This document shows positions 35,599 to 44,001 of a stretch of DNA of 64,000 nt, piece after piece. The stretch is from Rhodococcus sp. ARC_M5. GTDB taxonomy: Bacteria; Actinomycetota; Actinomycetes; Mycobacteriales; Mycobacteriaceae. The translations under genes and the position numbers were made by a program. Numbering within the stretch: the first letter of the stretch is position 1; every line of letters begins with the position of its first letter. The stretch is from contig NZ_JALGQE010000007.1 of NCBI RefSeq assembly GCF_022810405.1, positions 235,227 through 299,226 of the forward strand, written 5' to 3'. The notes beneath the pieces were generated by a model. The model was given only the letters and a program-made list of their open reading frames with translations. It did no database searches and was not told the DNA's origin.

Positions 35599-36353
35599 GT
35601 GCGCGACATCAGCGCCTCCACACCGTCGAGAATGCACTCCAACCCGAACCGGTAGGCGTGCACGGGGTCGCTGGCGGCGTCGTACGACGTCGCCGCGGCC
35701 GTCCCGACCCGAGACGACACCGGAAAGCGATCACGGTCCATCACCCGTTCGAGGATCGGAGCCGTGGCCGACCACCACTGGGCATCGGTCAGGCCCGACT
35801 GCTCCTTCACACGCCTCACGCCTGCAAGGGCTCGCGCGGTACCGGAGACGTGGGTCAGAACCAACGTGAGAACGGAATCGATCTCGACGTCGTCCAGGCC
35901 GATGCCGACCAGGGCGCGCAACTCTGCCTCGTACTTGTCGTTGGTGTGCGGACCGAGCACAGGGCGTGCCCCCTCTGCTTCGAGTAGCCACGAATGCCGT
36001 TGGTACAGAGACCAATTGCGCTCGGCGACGAACCGCAGAGCAGGACGCCAGCCGCCGGCGACGGAGGACGGCTCGTCGACGTCCGAATAGAGGCCCGCGA
36101 GTGCTCGATCGATCATCAGATCGGCCAACTCTTCCCGGCCCGGCACGTGCGTGTAGAGCGACATCGCACCGACACCGAGATGCTCTGCCACGTTCCGCAT
36201 CGATACCGAGGCCAGACCGCTCGCATCGGCCAGTTCGATCGCGGCGTCGACGATCGCATCCACGCTCAGTCCGGTTCGACTCGGCTTGGCATCGACTCGC
36301 CACAGCAACTCGAGGATGCGCGCTGGGTCGAACGAGTTCTCCTTCTTCACCAC
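35565..36353 (-). CDS. TetR-family regulator with tetracycline-repressor-like C-terminal domain
   Basis: A 262-residue TetR regulator. The N-terminal extension is followed by the HTH (GLSVDAIVDAAIELADASGL, then VGAMSLYTHVPGREELADLM) and a TetR_C_1-type ligand domain. GTG at 36353 is six bases after a TAGGCT -10 box, so the transcript is probably leaderless. No divergent partner gene lies close upstream; the next feature is tRNA-Leu. Confidence 0.88.
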   Translation of the reverse strand: MVKKENSFDPARILELLWRVDAKPSRTGLSVDAIVDAAIELADASGLASVSMRNVAEHLGVGAMSLYTHVPGREELADLMIDRALAGLYSDVDEPSSVAGGWRPALRFVAERNWSLYQRHSWLLEAEGARPVLGPHTNDKYEAELRALVGIGLDDVEIDSVLTLVLTHVSGTARALAGVRRVKEQSGLTDAQWWSATAPILERVMDRDRFPVSSRVGTAAATSYDAASDPVHAYRFGLECILDGVEALMSRTQPTDRSAAPE

Positions 36354-36359
36354 CCGGCG

Positions 36360-36365
36360 AGCCTA
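36360..36365 (-). promoter_or_regulatory. -10 box of leaderless TetR gene
   Basis: TAGGCT on the minus strand, six bases before the GTG at 36353. Confidence 0.55.
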
Positions 36366-36436
36366 ATCGGAGGTCGACCTGGCTCGAAGAACCGCGTCGC
36401 GCGCACCGGAGCATCGGTTGTAGACTTCACCGGCAC

Positions 36437-36521
<85 letters not shown>

Positions 36522-36583
36522 CGGTCGTTCGACCCGGCTTTTCTCGAGACTTCTGCAGGTTCCGACGTGTGAAGGCGGCTCGA

Positions 36584-37243
36584 ATGTCCAGAAACCCCGA
36601 CAACGACGCGATCTTCGCCGAGATTTCAGACGAGAGGCGTTCTCTCGCAAGAACTCTCGAGGCTCTCACCCCCGAACAATGGGACACCCCATCGCTGTGC
36701 GAGGCCTGGACGGTGCGCGACGTCGCCGCCCATCTGGTGGTCCCGTTGATCATCCCGCTCAGGCAGTTCGGCCTTGCCATGGCACGTACCCGAGGCAACT
36801 TCGACCGGGCCAATCAGCTGATGACCCAGCGTGTGAGGCGCAAGCACGGCGACGAATTACCCGCGCTCCTGACAGCTCACGCCGACAAGAAATTCACCCC
36901 GCCTGGCCACGGTCCGCTGGCCCCCTTGTCCGACGTCATCGTGCACGGACTCGACGTGTGCAGGCCGCTGGGAATCGAGCACCACGTTCCCGACCACCGC
37001 ATGATCACGATGCTCGATTTCCTGGTGCCCGCGAGCGGTGCCGCACCGTTCAAGGGCCCCGAACTTCGACTGCGGTGGCGAGCAACCGATCTGGAGTGGA
37101 GCCGCGGCGAAGGACCCCTCATCGAGGGATCCGCCGGCACCCTGGCGTTGGTGCTGACGGGGCGCAGCAGCGCTCTCGCCGACGTCACCGGCCCCGGTGC
37201 CGAGCAACTCGCCCGAGCACGGGCGAACCGTCGTCGCGCATGA
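36584..37243 (+). CDS. Maleylpyruvate isomerase family (DinB-like) mycothiol-dependent protein
   Basis: A 219-residue protein with the mycothiol-dependent maleylpyruvate isomerase N-terminal domain: LARTLEALTPEQWDTPSLCE, then WTVRDVAAHLV with a metal-ligand histidine and a later DVIVHGLDVCRPLG with two more. These proteins form a four-helix bundle that binds a divalent metal, and many are thought to use mycothiol. Substrate unknown. ATG at 36584 has AAGG eight bases upstream; an in-frame GTG at 36569 is the alternative. Confidence 0.82.
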   Translation: MSRNPDNDAIFAEISDERRSLARTLEALTPEQWDTPSLCEAWTVRDVAAHLVVPLIIPLRQFGLAMARTRGNFDRANQLMTQRVRRKHGDELPALLTAHADKKFTPPGHGPLAPLSDVIVHGLDVCRPLGIEHHVPDHRMITMLDFLVPASGAAPFKGPELRLRWRATDLEWSRGEGPLIEGSAGTLALVLTGRSSALADVTGPGAEQLARARANRRRA

Positions 37244-37320
37244 GTCGCACCCGAGTCGTCCATGGTGAGAATCACCGCCGGGCCGCAGCACGCGACTACC
37301 TCCAGTAGTAGTACCTCCGG

Positions 37321-37326
37321 TACCGT
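37321..37326 (+). promoter_or_regulatory. -10 box of leaderless lprD-like gene
   Basis: TACCGT, six bases before the ATG at 37333. Confidence 0.5.
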
Positions 37327-37332
37327 CGAGGG

Positions 37333-37734
37333 ATGACGTCATCCCGCCCGAACCGTCGGCCAGCACTGATCGCGCTGGTCATCGTGTCCGCGGCGGTGTG
37401 CCTGGGCCTCGGCTGGTGGCAATGGGAACGCTTCGAGGCAGTCGGTGGCAACGGCCAGAACCTCGGCTACGCGTTCCAATGGCCCCTGTTCGCTGTGTTC
37501 GTGGTCTACGCCTACCGCAAGTTCGTCCGCCTCGAGGACGAGGACCCCGAGGAGGCGGCGGCGGCTCGGCCCGACGGGCCCACCGAGGTGCCGCTCGACC
37601 TGCTCCCCCAGCGGGGCGCCCCGGCAACCGACGCTGCGGACCTCGACGATCCCGAGGCCAGGCAACTACTCGAGTACAACAACTACCTCGCGGAGCTGAA
37701 CGAATCCCGCGGGACCGACAGGAGCACCACGTGA
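37333..37734 (+). CDS. Small membrane protein, LprD-like (Rv1343c position)
   Basis: A 133-residue protein with two membrane segments (about residues 12-30 and 47-62) and an acidic C-terminal tail. It occupies the place of lprD (Rv1343c) in the conserved mycobacterial order and is coupled by a GTGA overlap to a DUF3817 protein, the equivalent of Rv1342c. No cysteine lipobox is seen near the first membrane segment apart from an internal VCLGLGWW, so lipid anchoring is uncertain. Function unknown. Confidence 0.75.
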   Translation: MTSSRPNRRPALIALVIVSAAVCLGLGWWQWERFEAVGGNGQNLGYAFQWPLFAVFVVYAYRKFVRLEDEDPEEAAAARPDGPTEVPLDLLPQRGAPATDAADLDDPEARQLLEYNNYLAELNESRGTDRSTT

Positions 37735-38084
37735 GTTCGGCACCGGACAAGACACAGCCGTCCACCGACAAGAATCGGAAGATCGCGTCCGCGCTGCTGC
37801 GTTACCGCGTTCTGGCCTACGCCACTGGCATCTGGCTGCTCGTTCTCGTGACCGAGATGGTCGCGAAGTACATCTTCGAGGTCGAGAACGTGCCCAATTG
37901 GATTGCCGTCGTGCACGGTTGGGTCTACCTCGTGTACCTCGTGCTCACGGTGGATCTCGCCATCAAGGTTCGGTGGCCTGCCGCCCGCACGATCGGCACA
38001 CTGCTCGCCGGGACCATTCCGTTCCTGTCCTTCTACGTCGAGCACAAGCGCACCGAGCAGGTCAAAGCCGACTTCGCCGTCTGA
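37731..38084 (+). CDS. DUF3817 membrane protein (Rv1342c-like)
   Basis: A 117-residue protein with three membrane segments and the DUF3817 features LRYRVLAYATGIWLLVLVTE, VVHGWVYLVYLV and TIPFLSFYVEH. GTG at 37731 overlaps the preceding stop (GTGA) and has AGGAG upstream. A paralogue lies at 56841-57203. The family has no assigned biochemical role. Confidence 0.85.
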   Translation: MSSAPDKTQPSTDKNRKIASALLRYRVLAYATGIWLLVLVTEMVAKYIFEVENVPNWIAVVHGWVYLVYLVLTVDLAIKVRWPAARTIGTLLAGTIPFLSFYVEHKRTEQVKADFAV

Positions 38085-38086
38085 CG

Positions 38087-38896
38087 TCAGCAGCCGATCG
38101 GCTGCGCGATCGCCGGATCCAATGCGTTCTGCACCAGCCGCTGAGCCAGCGGATCGTACGAGATTCCCGTGTGCTCGACGGCATTGGACGGACACACGTC
38201 CTGCAGCACCACGTTCGTGTTTCCCGCTCCGCTGAGCAGGGAGGCCGTGTACGGAACGACGACCTGGTCGTATCGGGTGACGATCGTGGTGTAGTCGATT
38301 CCCGAGACGGTGTCGCTCCCCTCGTTCAGTCGCTCGAGCACGTCGTCCTGCACCGGCGGACCTGCCGTCGGGTAGTTCGGCGGAGACAACGCCACGATCC
38401 GCGCCACGGTGCGGTCGCCACCGAGGAAGCGGGCGTAGTAGCGCGGAACCGTGCCGCCCTTCGAGTGGCCCACGATCGACACCTTCTGCGCGCCCGTCGC
38501 CGCGAGCACGGAATCGACGAACGTCGACAGTTCCGCAGCACTCTCGGGGATGGGTTCGAGCGCACCGAGGGCCTGAACCGGTCCGGTCTTGCCGTAGTCG
38601 ATCGCGAACACGCAGTATCCGGCAGCGGCCAGCTTCGGCGACAGGGATGCCCAGTTGGCATAGGAGTTCTCCAGGAATCCGTGCACCAGCACCACCGGCT
38701 CGGGATGCTGCGCGCTCGGAACGCACGAGAAGTCGTTCGAGCCGGCAGGCGTCACTCCCGGGTGCGCGATCGAGTAGGCGAAAGCCTCGACGAAGGAGCC
38801 TGACACAGGTGCCGCCGAGGCAGGCGTACCCGCCAGGCACACCGCGGCGGCGGCGAGCACCACCGCAGTACGCCTCAGAATCACGCGCGCATCCAC
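38087..38896 (-). CDS. Secreted triacylglycerol lipase/esterase
   Basis: A 269-residue secreted alpha/beta hydrolase with a signal peptide cleaved near ASAAPVSG (about residue 29). Catalytic features: PVVLVHGFLE (oxyanion loop), nucleophile elbow IVGHSKGG, acid in TRYDQVVVPY and histidine in SNAVEHTGIS. This is the class of actinobacterial extracellular lipases that includes Streptomyces and Rhodococcus esterases. GTG at 38896 follows AGGGA and lies three bases after rdgB, so it belongs to the rph-rdgB operon, where M. tuberculosis has no such gene. Confidence 0.85.
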   Translation of the reverse strand: MDARVILRRTAVVLAAAAVCLAGTPASAAPVSGSFVEAFAYSIAHPGVTPAGSNDFSCVPSAQHPEPVVLVHGFLENSYANWASLSPKLAAAGYCVFAIDYGKTGPVQALGALEPIPESAAELSTFVDSVLAATGAQKVSIVGHSKGGTVPRYYARFLGGDRTVARIVALSPPNYPTAGPPVQDDVLERLNEGSDTVSGIDYTTIVTRYDQVVVPYTASLLSGAGNTNVVLQDVCPSNAVEHTGISYDPLAQRLVQNALDPAIAQPIGC

Positions 38897-38899
38897 GAG

Positions 38900-39514
38900 C
38901 TACGTCCCTGCCAGTTCTTCGAGCGCCGGAATCAGCGTGCGTAGCGCGCGACCCCGATGCGAGGCGGCGTCCTTCTCCTCGGGACTCAGCTGTGCTGCGC
39001 TGCGGCCGTCCCCCTCGGGCACGAAGATGGGGTCGTAGCCGAAGCCGTTCTCCCCCTGCGGCTCTCGGGCAACCGCACCGCGCCACTCGCCGCGGACCAC
39101 GGTCTCGGTGCCGCCGGGAATCACGAGGGCACACGCCGAGACGAAGGCGGCTCCGCGGCGCTCGTCGGGGGTGTCGCTCAGCTGCGCCAGAACCAACGCG
39201 GTATTGGCCTCGTCCTGCCCGTGTGTACCGGACCAGCGTGCCGACAGCACTCCGGGCATCGCGTTCAGGGCATCGATTTCGATACCGGAATCGTCTGCCA
39301 CACAGGGCAATCCGGTGGCCGCCGCGCCGTCGCGCGCCTTGGCCAACGCATTGTCCTCGAAGGTCGCTCCGGTCTCGGGAGCCTCCGGGAACGGCGGCAC
39401 CTCGTCGAGGCCGACCAGTTCGATTCCGACCACTCCGGCGGCATCGAGCACCCGCCGGAGTTCGCGCAGCTTCTTCGCGTTCCGGCTTGCTACCAGAAGC
39501 TTGGTATCAGGCAC
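38900..39514 (-). CDS. rdgB: XTP/dITP diphosphatase
   Basis: A 204-residue Ham1/RdgB nucleotide pyrophosphatase that removes non-canonical purine triphosphates (ITP, XTP) to protect DNA. Motifs: [18 protein letters not shown] (substrate loop), [20 protein letters not shown] (metal and catalytic acids), [12 protein letters not shown] and SHRGRAL. It overlaps the end of rph by eight bases, as in the mycobacterial rphA-Rv1341 pair. Confidence 0.95.
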   Translation of the reverse strand: MPDTKLLVASRNAKKLRELRRVLDAAGVVGIELVGLDEVPPFPEAPETGATFEDNALAKARDGAAATGLPCVADDSGIEIDALNAMPGVLSARWSGTHGQDEANTALVLAQLSDTPDERRGAAFVSACALVIPGGTETVVRGEWRGAVAREPQGENGFGYDPIFVPEGDGRSAAQLSPEEKDAASHRGRALRTLIPALEELAGT

Positions 39515-40292
39515 CGAACTTCTTCTTCGATTCCGCGGCCGCGGGCTCGGGCAGATCGCCGGGGTACGGCAACGCCAGAGCTTCCCTCTGCACGTCGAAC
39601 AACTTCTCGATACCGACGAATGCCGAATCGAGCAGTTTGTCGAGGGTGGTGCGTGGGAACGTCGCGCCCTCTCCGGTTCCCTGGATTTCCACCAGCGTGC
39701 CGGTGTCGGTGGCGACGACGTTCATGTCGACCTCGGCGCGTGAGTCTTCTTCGTAGGGCAGATCGAGACGCACTCGACCGTCGACGACGCCGACGCTGAC
39801 CGCGGCGATCATGCACGAGATGGGCTGCGGATCGGCCAGTCGTCCTGCTGCACGCAAGTAGGTGACCGCATCGTTGAGCGCCACGAACGCCCCGGTGACA
39901 GCTGCGGTTCGGGTACCACCGTCGGCCTGCAGCACGTCGCAGTCGAGTGCGATGGTGTTCTCACCGATGGCGGCGAGGTCGATGCAGGCACGCAGCGAAC
40001 GTCCTACCAAGCGGGAGATTTCCTGCGTTCGTCCGCCGACCTTGCCCTTGACGGATTCGCGACCGTTGCGGGTGTGCGTCGCGGCCGGGAGCATCGCGTA
40101 CTCCGCGGTGAGCCAACCGAGGCCGGATCCCTTCCGCCAGCGCGGGACGCCCTCCTCGACGCTGGCCGTGCACATCACCCTGGTGTTGCCGAACTCGACC
40201 AGCACCGACCCTGCCGGGTGACTGGTGAATCCGCGGGTGATCTTGATGTTGCGGAGCTCGTCGTCCGCTCTGCCGTCTTCTCGTCTGGACAC
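39507..40292 (-). CDS. rph: Ribonuclease PH
   Basis: A 261-residue phosphorolytic 3'-5' exoribonuclease that trims tRNA 3' ends. Motifs: [38 protein letters not shown] (phosphate-binding Arg), [14 protein letters not shown] (metal and catalytic region) and [20 protein letters not shown] at 40292 lies seven bases after a TAGGCT -10 box and has no ribosome binding site. Confidence 0.96.
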   Translation of the reverse strand: MSRREDGRADDELRNIKITRGFTSHPAGSVLVEFGNTRVMCTASVEEGVPRWRKGSGLGWLTAEYAMLPAATHTRNGRESVKGKVGGRTQEISRLVGRSLRACIDLAAIGENTIALDCDVLQADGGTRTAAVTGAFVALNDAVTYLRAAGRLADPQPISCMIAAVSVGVVDGRVRLDLPYEEDSRAEVDMNVVATDTGTLVEIQGTGEGATFPRTTLDKLLDSAFVGIEKLFDVQREALALPYPGDLPEPAAAESKKKFGA

Positions 40293-40299
40293 GACTCGA

Positions 40300-40305
40300 A
40301 GCCTA
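40300..40305 (-). promoter_or_regulatory. -10 box of leaderless rph
   Basis: TAGGCT on the minus strand, seven bases before the GTG at 40292. It would drive rph-rdgB-lipase. Confidence 0.6.
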
Positions 40306-40313
40306 GCGCGTCC

Positions 40314-41081
40314 TCAGACGGTGAATACGTCCCCCGGAAGAACGGCATGAACCGGTCCGCTGAACTCCGCCTTGGCCTCGGCGATGACGTCCTCGCGGGA
40401 CGTCCAGGGCGGAATGTGGGTGAGCAGCAACTCCCCGACTCCGGCCTCGCGAGCGATTCGGCCGGCCTCGGTTCCGGACAGGTGCACGCCCTCCGGCCGC
40501 TCGGGACTGTCGGTCCACGATGCCTCGCACAGGAACACATCGGCCCCGTGCGCCAGATCTCGCACCGCCTGACACATTCCCGTGTCGCCGCTGTACGCGA
40601 ACGTGCGGCCCGCGCCCGTGGTGACTCGCATGCCGTACGACTCCGGCGGGTGAAACACCTGCCGAGTCAGAATCGACAGCTTGCCGAATTCGACGGTGCG
40701 CCCGTCCACCCAGCGACGCAGATCGATCGTGTCGGACATGTCGTCGATCTGGCCACCGCACTCGGCCGAGGCCACTCCGAGCCGGAACGCTGTGTCCTTC
40801 GGTCCGTAGACGATCGCGCGCCCCTCCGGCGGAGTGGGATGGTAGCGACGCCACACCAGCAGACCCGGAACGTCGAGGCAATGATCGGCGTGTAGATGCG
40901 AGAGCAGAACGCTCACATCGCCCGGGTCGGCGTAGCGCTGCAACGCCCCGAGAACGCCCGGACCGAAGTCGAGGACGACCGGAGAGGTCTCCTCTTCTTC
41001 CAGCAAGTAGCCCGACGCGGGCGAATCGGGTCCGGACACACTGCCCGAACATCCCAGGACGGTAATTCGCATGAAAGCCAT
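40314..41081 (-). CDS. Metallo-beta-lactamase-fold phosphodiesterase (Rv1339-like)
   Basis: A 255-residue MBL-fold hydrolase. Zinc ligands are visible in SHLHADHCLDV, AYSGDTGMC and LTHIPPW. It has the place of Rv1339 in front of rph; that protein has been reported to hydrolyse cyclic AMP, so the same activity is plausible here. An adenylate cyclase lies 20 kb away in this window. ATG at 41081 is used; ATG at 41072 is possible and neither has a strong ribosome binding site. Confidence 0.88.
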   Translation of the reverse strand: MAFMRITVLGCSGSVSGPDSPASGYLLEEEETSPVVLDFGPGVLGALQRYADPGDVSVLLSHLHADHCLDVPGLLVWRRYHPTPPEGRAIVYGPKDTAFRLGVASAECGGQIDDMSDTIDLRRWVDGRTVEFGKLSILTRQVFHPPESYGMRVTTGAGRTFAYSGDTGMCQAVRDLAHGADVFLCEASWTDSPERPEGVHLSGTEAGRIAREAGVGELLLTHIPPWTSREDVIAEAKAEFSGPVHAVLPGDVFTV

Positions 41082-41184
41082 GCTGCCACGCCGAGTGCGT
41101 CACTCGAAACGTTCGGGCAGTATTCACAGCGCGAGTCGGCGAAATTCACCGCCGACGACAGATGTGTCTGCAGTTACCTCGTGA

Positions 41185-41814
41185 CTACGAAGTGGGCCGA
41201 TCGAGCGATTTCGCGCGCGCTCGCTCGGCTCTGGCGTCGGCCGAGAGCAGTCGAGCTGCAACCACTCCGCCCACCGCGCCGAACAGATGCCCCTGCCACG
41301 AGACGTTCGGTTCGCTAGGGAGCACACCCCATAGAGCGCTGCCGTACAGCACGAACACCACGACGCCGATCGCGAGTTGCCCGAGCTTGCGGGTGAAGAA
41401 CCCTCGAACCAGTAGGTACGCGATGAAGCCGAAGATCAGAATCGACGCGCCGATGGTGTTCGTGTAGGAACCGGCGATGAGCCAGGTGCCGAATCCGCCG
41501 ACCACCCAGATGATCCCGGTGGCGGCCAAACCGCGCGCAAGTCCGGACAGCAACACCAGAAATCCGAGCACGACGATGGGCACGGTGTTCGCGATCAGAT
41601 GCTGCCAGTCGTCGTGCAACACGGGCGCGAACAGAATGCCCCACAACCCCTCGATCGAGCGCGGCTCGATGCCATTGCGTTCGAGTCTCGATCCGCTGGC
41701 CACATCGATGAACTCGATGACCCACAGCAGCACGGTGAAAGCTCCCACCAGCATGGCGGCTTGCATCCAGACCGGCCGCTCACGCTGCGCTGGACGGTTA
41801 CTGATCTCGCTCAT
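41185..41814 (-). CDS. Rhomboid family intramembrane serine protease
   Basis: A 209-residue membrane protein with about six spans. Rhomboid features: HLIANTVPIVVLG (His/Asn of the active-site region), nucleophile serine in TIGASILIFGFIAYL, and the catalytic histidine in WQGHLFGAVGG. It corresponds to Rv1337. ATG at 41814 has GGAGG six bases upstream, so the much longer frame running into the peptidase gene is rejected. Substrates unknown. Confidence 0.9.
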   Translation of the reverse strand: MSEISNRPAQRERPVWMQAAMLVGAFTVLLWVIEFIDVASGSRLERNGIEPRSIEGLWGILFAPVLHDDWQHLIANTVPIVVLGFLVLLSGLARGLAATGIIWVVGGFGTWLIAGSYTNTIGASILIFGFIAYLLVRGFFTRKLGQLAIGVVVFVLYGSALWGVLPSEPNVSWQGHLFGAVGGVVAARLLSADARAERARAKSLDRPTS

Positions 41815-41873
41815 GATCGCCTCCGGATTCGGTACCTCCACGGTACCGGGCAGAGGTATCGAGTGAGCTGCGC

Positions 41874-42956
41874 TCAGGCTCCCGATCCGCCGAACGCGGA
41901 CGTGAAGATCTGGCGGTACGTGGGGATGCCCGCCACCGATGTGGCGTCGAGCAGAGCTCGGACGATTGCTTTCTCGACGACGATCGCTGCGGCCTCGGTG
42001 ACCGCGGCCAGTACCGGGAGTTCCGCCGAGAACGCCGCGGGCACCATGGACTCTGCGGTGACGGGTCTGGTGCCGGTGGACACGGCGAAGATCGTGTCGC
42101 CGTCGAGTGGCGAGTGTGCCGGTCGAATGGCCCGTGCCAGACCGTCGTGACCGGCAACGGCAATCCGCTTGCACGACGCCGACGACAACGCGGCATCGGT
42201 GGCGACGACCCCGATCGTGGTGTTCAGGGCAGTGCCCTTGGGTTCGAGGGCCAGCGCGGCCCACAGCTGGTTCACGTCGGGCGTGCGCATGCCGAACGAC
42301 GCAGGCCCGAGCGTGCCGACACCCCACAGCAGACCGGTGCGTGGGTCGAACACTGCGCCGACCGGATTGGCGACCATCAGCGCAGCGACGGTCACCCCGT
42401 CGGCAGGGCCGCCCTCGATCACCGTGCTGGCGGTACCGACACCACCCTTGAGCACGCCGGCGCGGGCACCGACACCCGCACCGACCGATCCCGTCGCGAA
42501 TTCGGTCGCCGCCGCTGCCGCGGCAAGATAGCCGAACTCCGCCGTCGGACGCGCTGCCCAGTCGCCGACCGGAAGGTCGAAGATCACCGCGGCCGGCACT
42601 ATCGGAACGACGTGGTCGGGACTGCCCATCGGAATGCCCTGGCCGTGTTCTTCCAGCCACCGCATGACACCGTCGGCGGCCGCGAGCCCGTAGGCGCTCC
42701 CCGCGGTCAGCAGGATCGCGTTGACGTGCTGGACGGAATGGCTCGGATCGAGCAGGTCGGTCTCGCGTGTTCCCGGCCCGCCGCCGCGGACGTCGACGGC
42801 GGCCGTCGCACCTCCGAGGGCGCGCACCACGGTGCACCCGGTGGCCGAACCGGATCCCATCGTGGCGTCGTCGAGTTCGTGATGATGACCGACCAGCAGA
42901 CCTGCGACGTCGGTCAAACTGTCCCGTGGTCCGGGCATCTGGAAGGCAGCGGTCAC
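41874..42956 (-). CDS. P1 family peptidase / DmpA-like self-processing hydrolase
   Basis: A 360-residue Ntn-type hydrolase of the P1 (DmpA / nylon-oligomer hydrolase) family, corresponding to Rv1333. Features: GLLVGHHHELDDA near the N-terminus, GGGPGTRETDLLDP, and the autoprocessing site in ALNTTIGVVATDA, where cleavage before a Thr would create the catalytic nucleophile. Members cleave N-terminal residues from peptides or hydrolyse amides. GTG at 42956 has AGGA seven bases upstream, nine bases after the DUF2017 gene, so the two are probably co-transcribed. Confidence 0.9.
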   Translation of the reverse strand: MTAAFQMPGPRDSLTDVAGLLVGHHHELDDATMGSGSATGCTVVRALGGATAAVDVRGGGPGTRETDLLDPSHSVQHVNAILLTAGSAYGLAAADGVMRWLEEHGQGIPMGSPDHVVPIVPAAVIFDLPVGDWAARPTAEFGYLAAAAAATEFATGSVGAGVGARAGVLKGGVGTASTVIEGGPADGVTVAALMVANPVGAVFDPRTGLLWGVGTLGPASFGMRTPDVNQLWAALALEPKGTALNTTIGVVATDAALSSASCKRIAVAGHDGLARAIRPAHSPLDGDTIFAVSTGTRPVTAESMVPAAFSAELPVLAAVTEAAAIVVEKAIVRALLDATSVAGIPTYRQIFTSAFGGSGA

Positions 42957-42965
42957 GCGGGCGTC

Positions 42966-43535
42966 CTAGGGAGTGAGGACCTGTACGAGTGAATCCTGCA
43001 TCCAGGTCAGCCAGTGGTAGACATCGAGATGTGGAGCACGAGGATCACCCTCGTCGAGGACGTCGGGTGTGTCCGCATTGATCCCCAGCGTCGTGCCGAG
43101 CGCCAGCCTCACGTCGTTGAGTCCGGTCAACCATGCGTCCGCTTGCTCCTGGGTCAGCACGATCTTGCCACCGGATTCGGGCAGCGTGGCCAGGATCATC
43201 GATCCCGCGGCCATCTTCTCGTCGATGATCTCGGGTTCGTGAAGTCCGCGCAGCGCACCGTTGAGGTCGGCCGGATCTTCTTCGTCGCGGCCCGGGTCGG
43301 CGCGATGGAAGTCCGGCAGCAACCGCGCCAGCGCGGCATCCTCGGGCGGACTGTTGTGGCCCGTACGCAGACCGGTCAGCGCGGCGAGCTCGTCGGTGGG
43401 GGCGGCGGCGGAGCGGTCGCGCAGCAATCCGAGAACGGAGCCGACGAGCGACCGGAGCACGGCGGCCTCACGAGCATCGATCTCGGATTTGATCTTGACC
43501 CCGGACAACGAATTACGTCTCGTCCACGTGCGCAC
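42966..43535 (-). CDS. DUF2017 protein (Rv1332-like)
   Basis: A 189-residue helical protein of the DUF2017 family that consistently sits after clpS in actinobacteria. Features: N-terminal VRTWTRRNSLSGVKIKSEID, then EAAVLRSLVGSVLGLL, and C-terminal YHWLTWMQDSLVQVL. GTG at 43535 fits the family N-terminus; AAGGA lies eleven bases upstream. No activity is known. Confidence 0.88.
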   Translation of the reverse strand: MRTWTRRNSLSGVKIKSEIDAREAAVLRSLVGSVLGLLRDRSAAAPTDELAALTGLRTGHNSPPEDAALARLLPDFHRADPGRDEEDPADLNGALRGLHEPEIIDEKMAAGSMILATLPESGGKIVLTQEQADAWLTGLNDVRLALGTTLGINADTPDVLDEGDPRAPHLDVYHWLTWMQDSLVQVLTP

Positions 43536-43575
43536 TGTTACTGATGTCCTTATCTGACGAAGAGGGGGCGAGCTA

Positions 43576-43935
43576 CTACTTGTCCTGCTGCATGGTGGCC
43601 CACAGACCCGCCGCATGCAGCCGTCGAACATCGTTCTCCATCGCGTCGCGCTCACCACTGGACACGACGGCCTTGCCCTCCGAGTGCACCTGCATCATCA
43701 GCTCGGTGGCCTTGGCCTTGCTGTAGCCGAACAGCTTCTGGAACACGTAGGTCACGTAGTGCATCAGGTTGACCGGGTCGTCCCACACGATGGTGACCCA
43801 GGGGGTGTCGTGCGATTCGTCCGCTGCAACGGCCTCGGACTGCGCCGGAACCGCCTGCGGTGACGCGGCGACCACCTCACCTGCCGAGAAGCCGTCCACG
43901 GGCAGAAGCGTTCCATCCACCGTCAACCAAGGCAT
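43576..43935 (-). CDS. clpS: ATP-dependent Clp protease adaptor ClpS
   Basis: A 119-residue adaptor that delivers N-degron substrates to ClpC/ClpA. The conserved core is at about residues 44-119: [42 protein letters not shown] and the C-terminal [10 protein letters not shown]. The 40-residue N-terminal extension is poorly conserved. ATG at 43935 is six bases from a TACCCT -10 box, which supports this start and a leaderless transcript. Back to back with pncB. Confidence 0.93.
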   Translation of the reverse strand: MPWLTVDGTLLPVDGFSAGEVVAASPQAVPAQSEAVAADESHDTPWVTIVWDDPVNLMHYVTYVFQKLFGYSKAKATELMMQVHSEGKAVVSSGERDAMENDVRRLHAAGLWATMQQDK

Positions 43936-43941
43936 GGCAAC

Positions 43942-43947
43942 AGGGTA
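43942..43947 (-). promoter_or_regulatory. -10 box of leaderless clpS
   Basis: TACCCT on the minus strand, six bases before the ATG at 43935, in the 66-bp divergent gap with pncB. Confidence 0.6.
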
Positions 43948-43988
43948 CGGCGTGTCGGGCCAGCCTCCCACGCTCGCCCCTTCGCTCG

Positions 43989-43994
43989 TAGTGT
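43989..43994 (+). promoter_or_regulatory. -10 box of leaderless pncB
   Basis: TAGTGT, seven bases before the GTG at 44002, in the same 66-bp divergent gap. Confidence 0.6.
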
Positions 43995-44001
43995 GGGCGA
44001 G

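Noticed and set aside
41185..42837. 550-residue frame fusing the rhomboid to an upstream basic region
   Set aside because: The upstream part is the antisense-like alternative frame of the P1 peptidase gene; a strong ribosome binding site marks the true rhomboid start at 41814.
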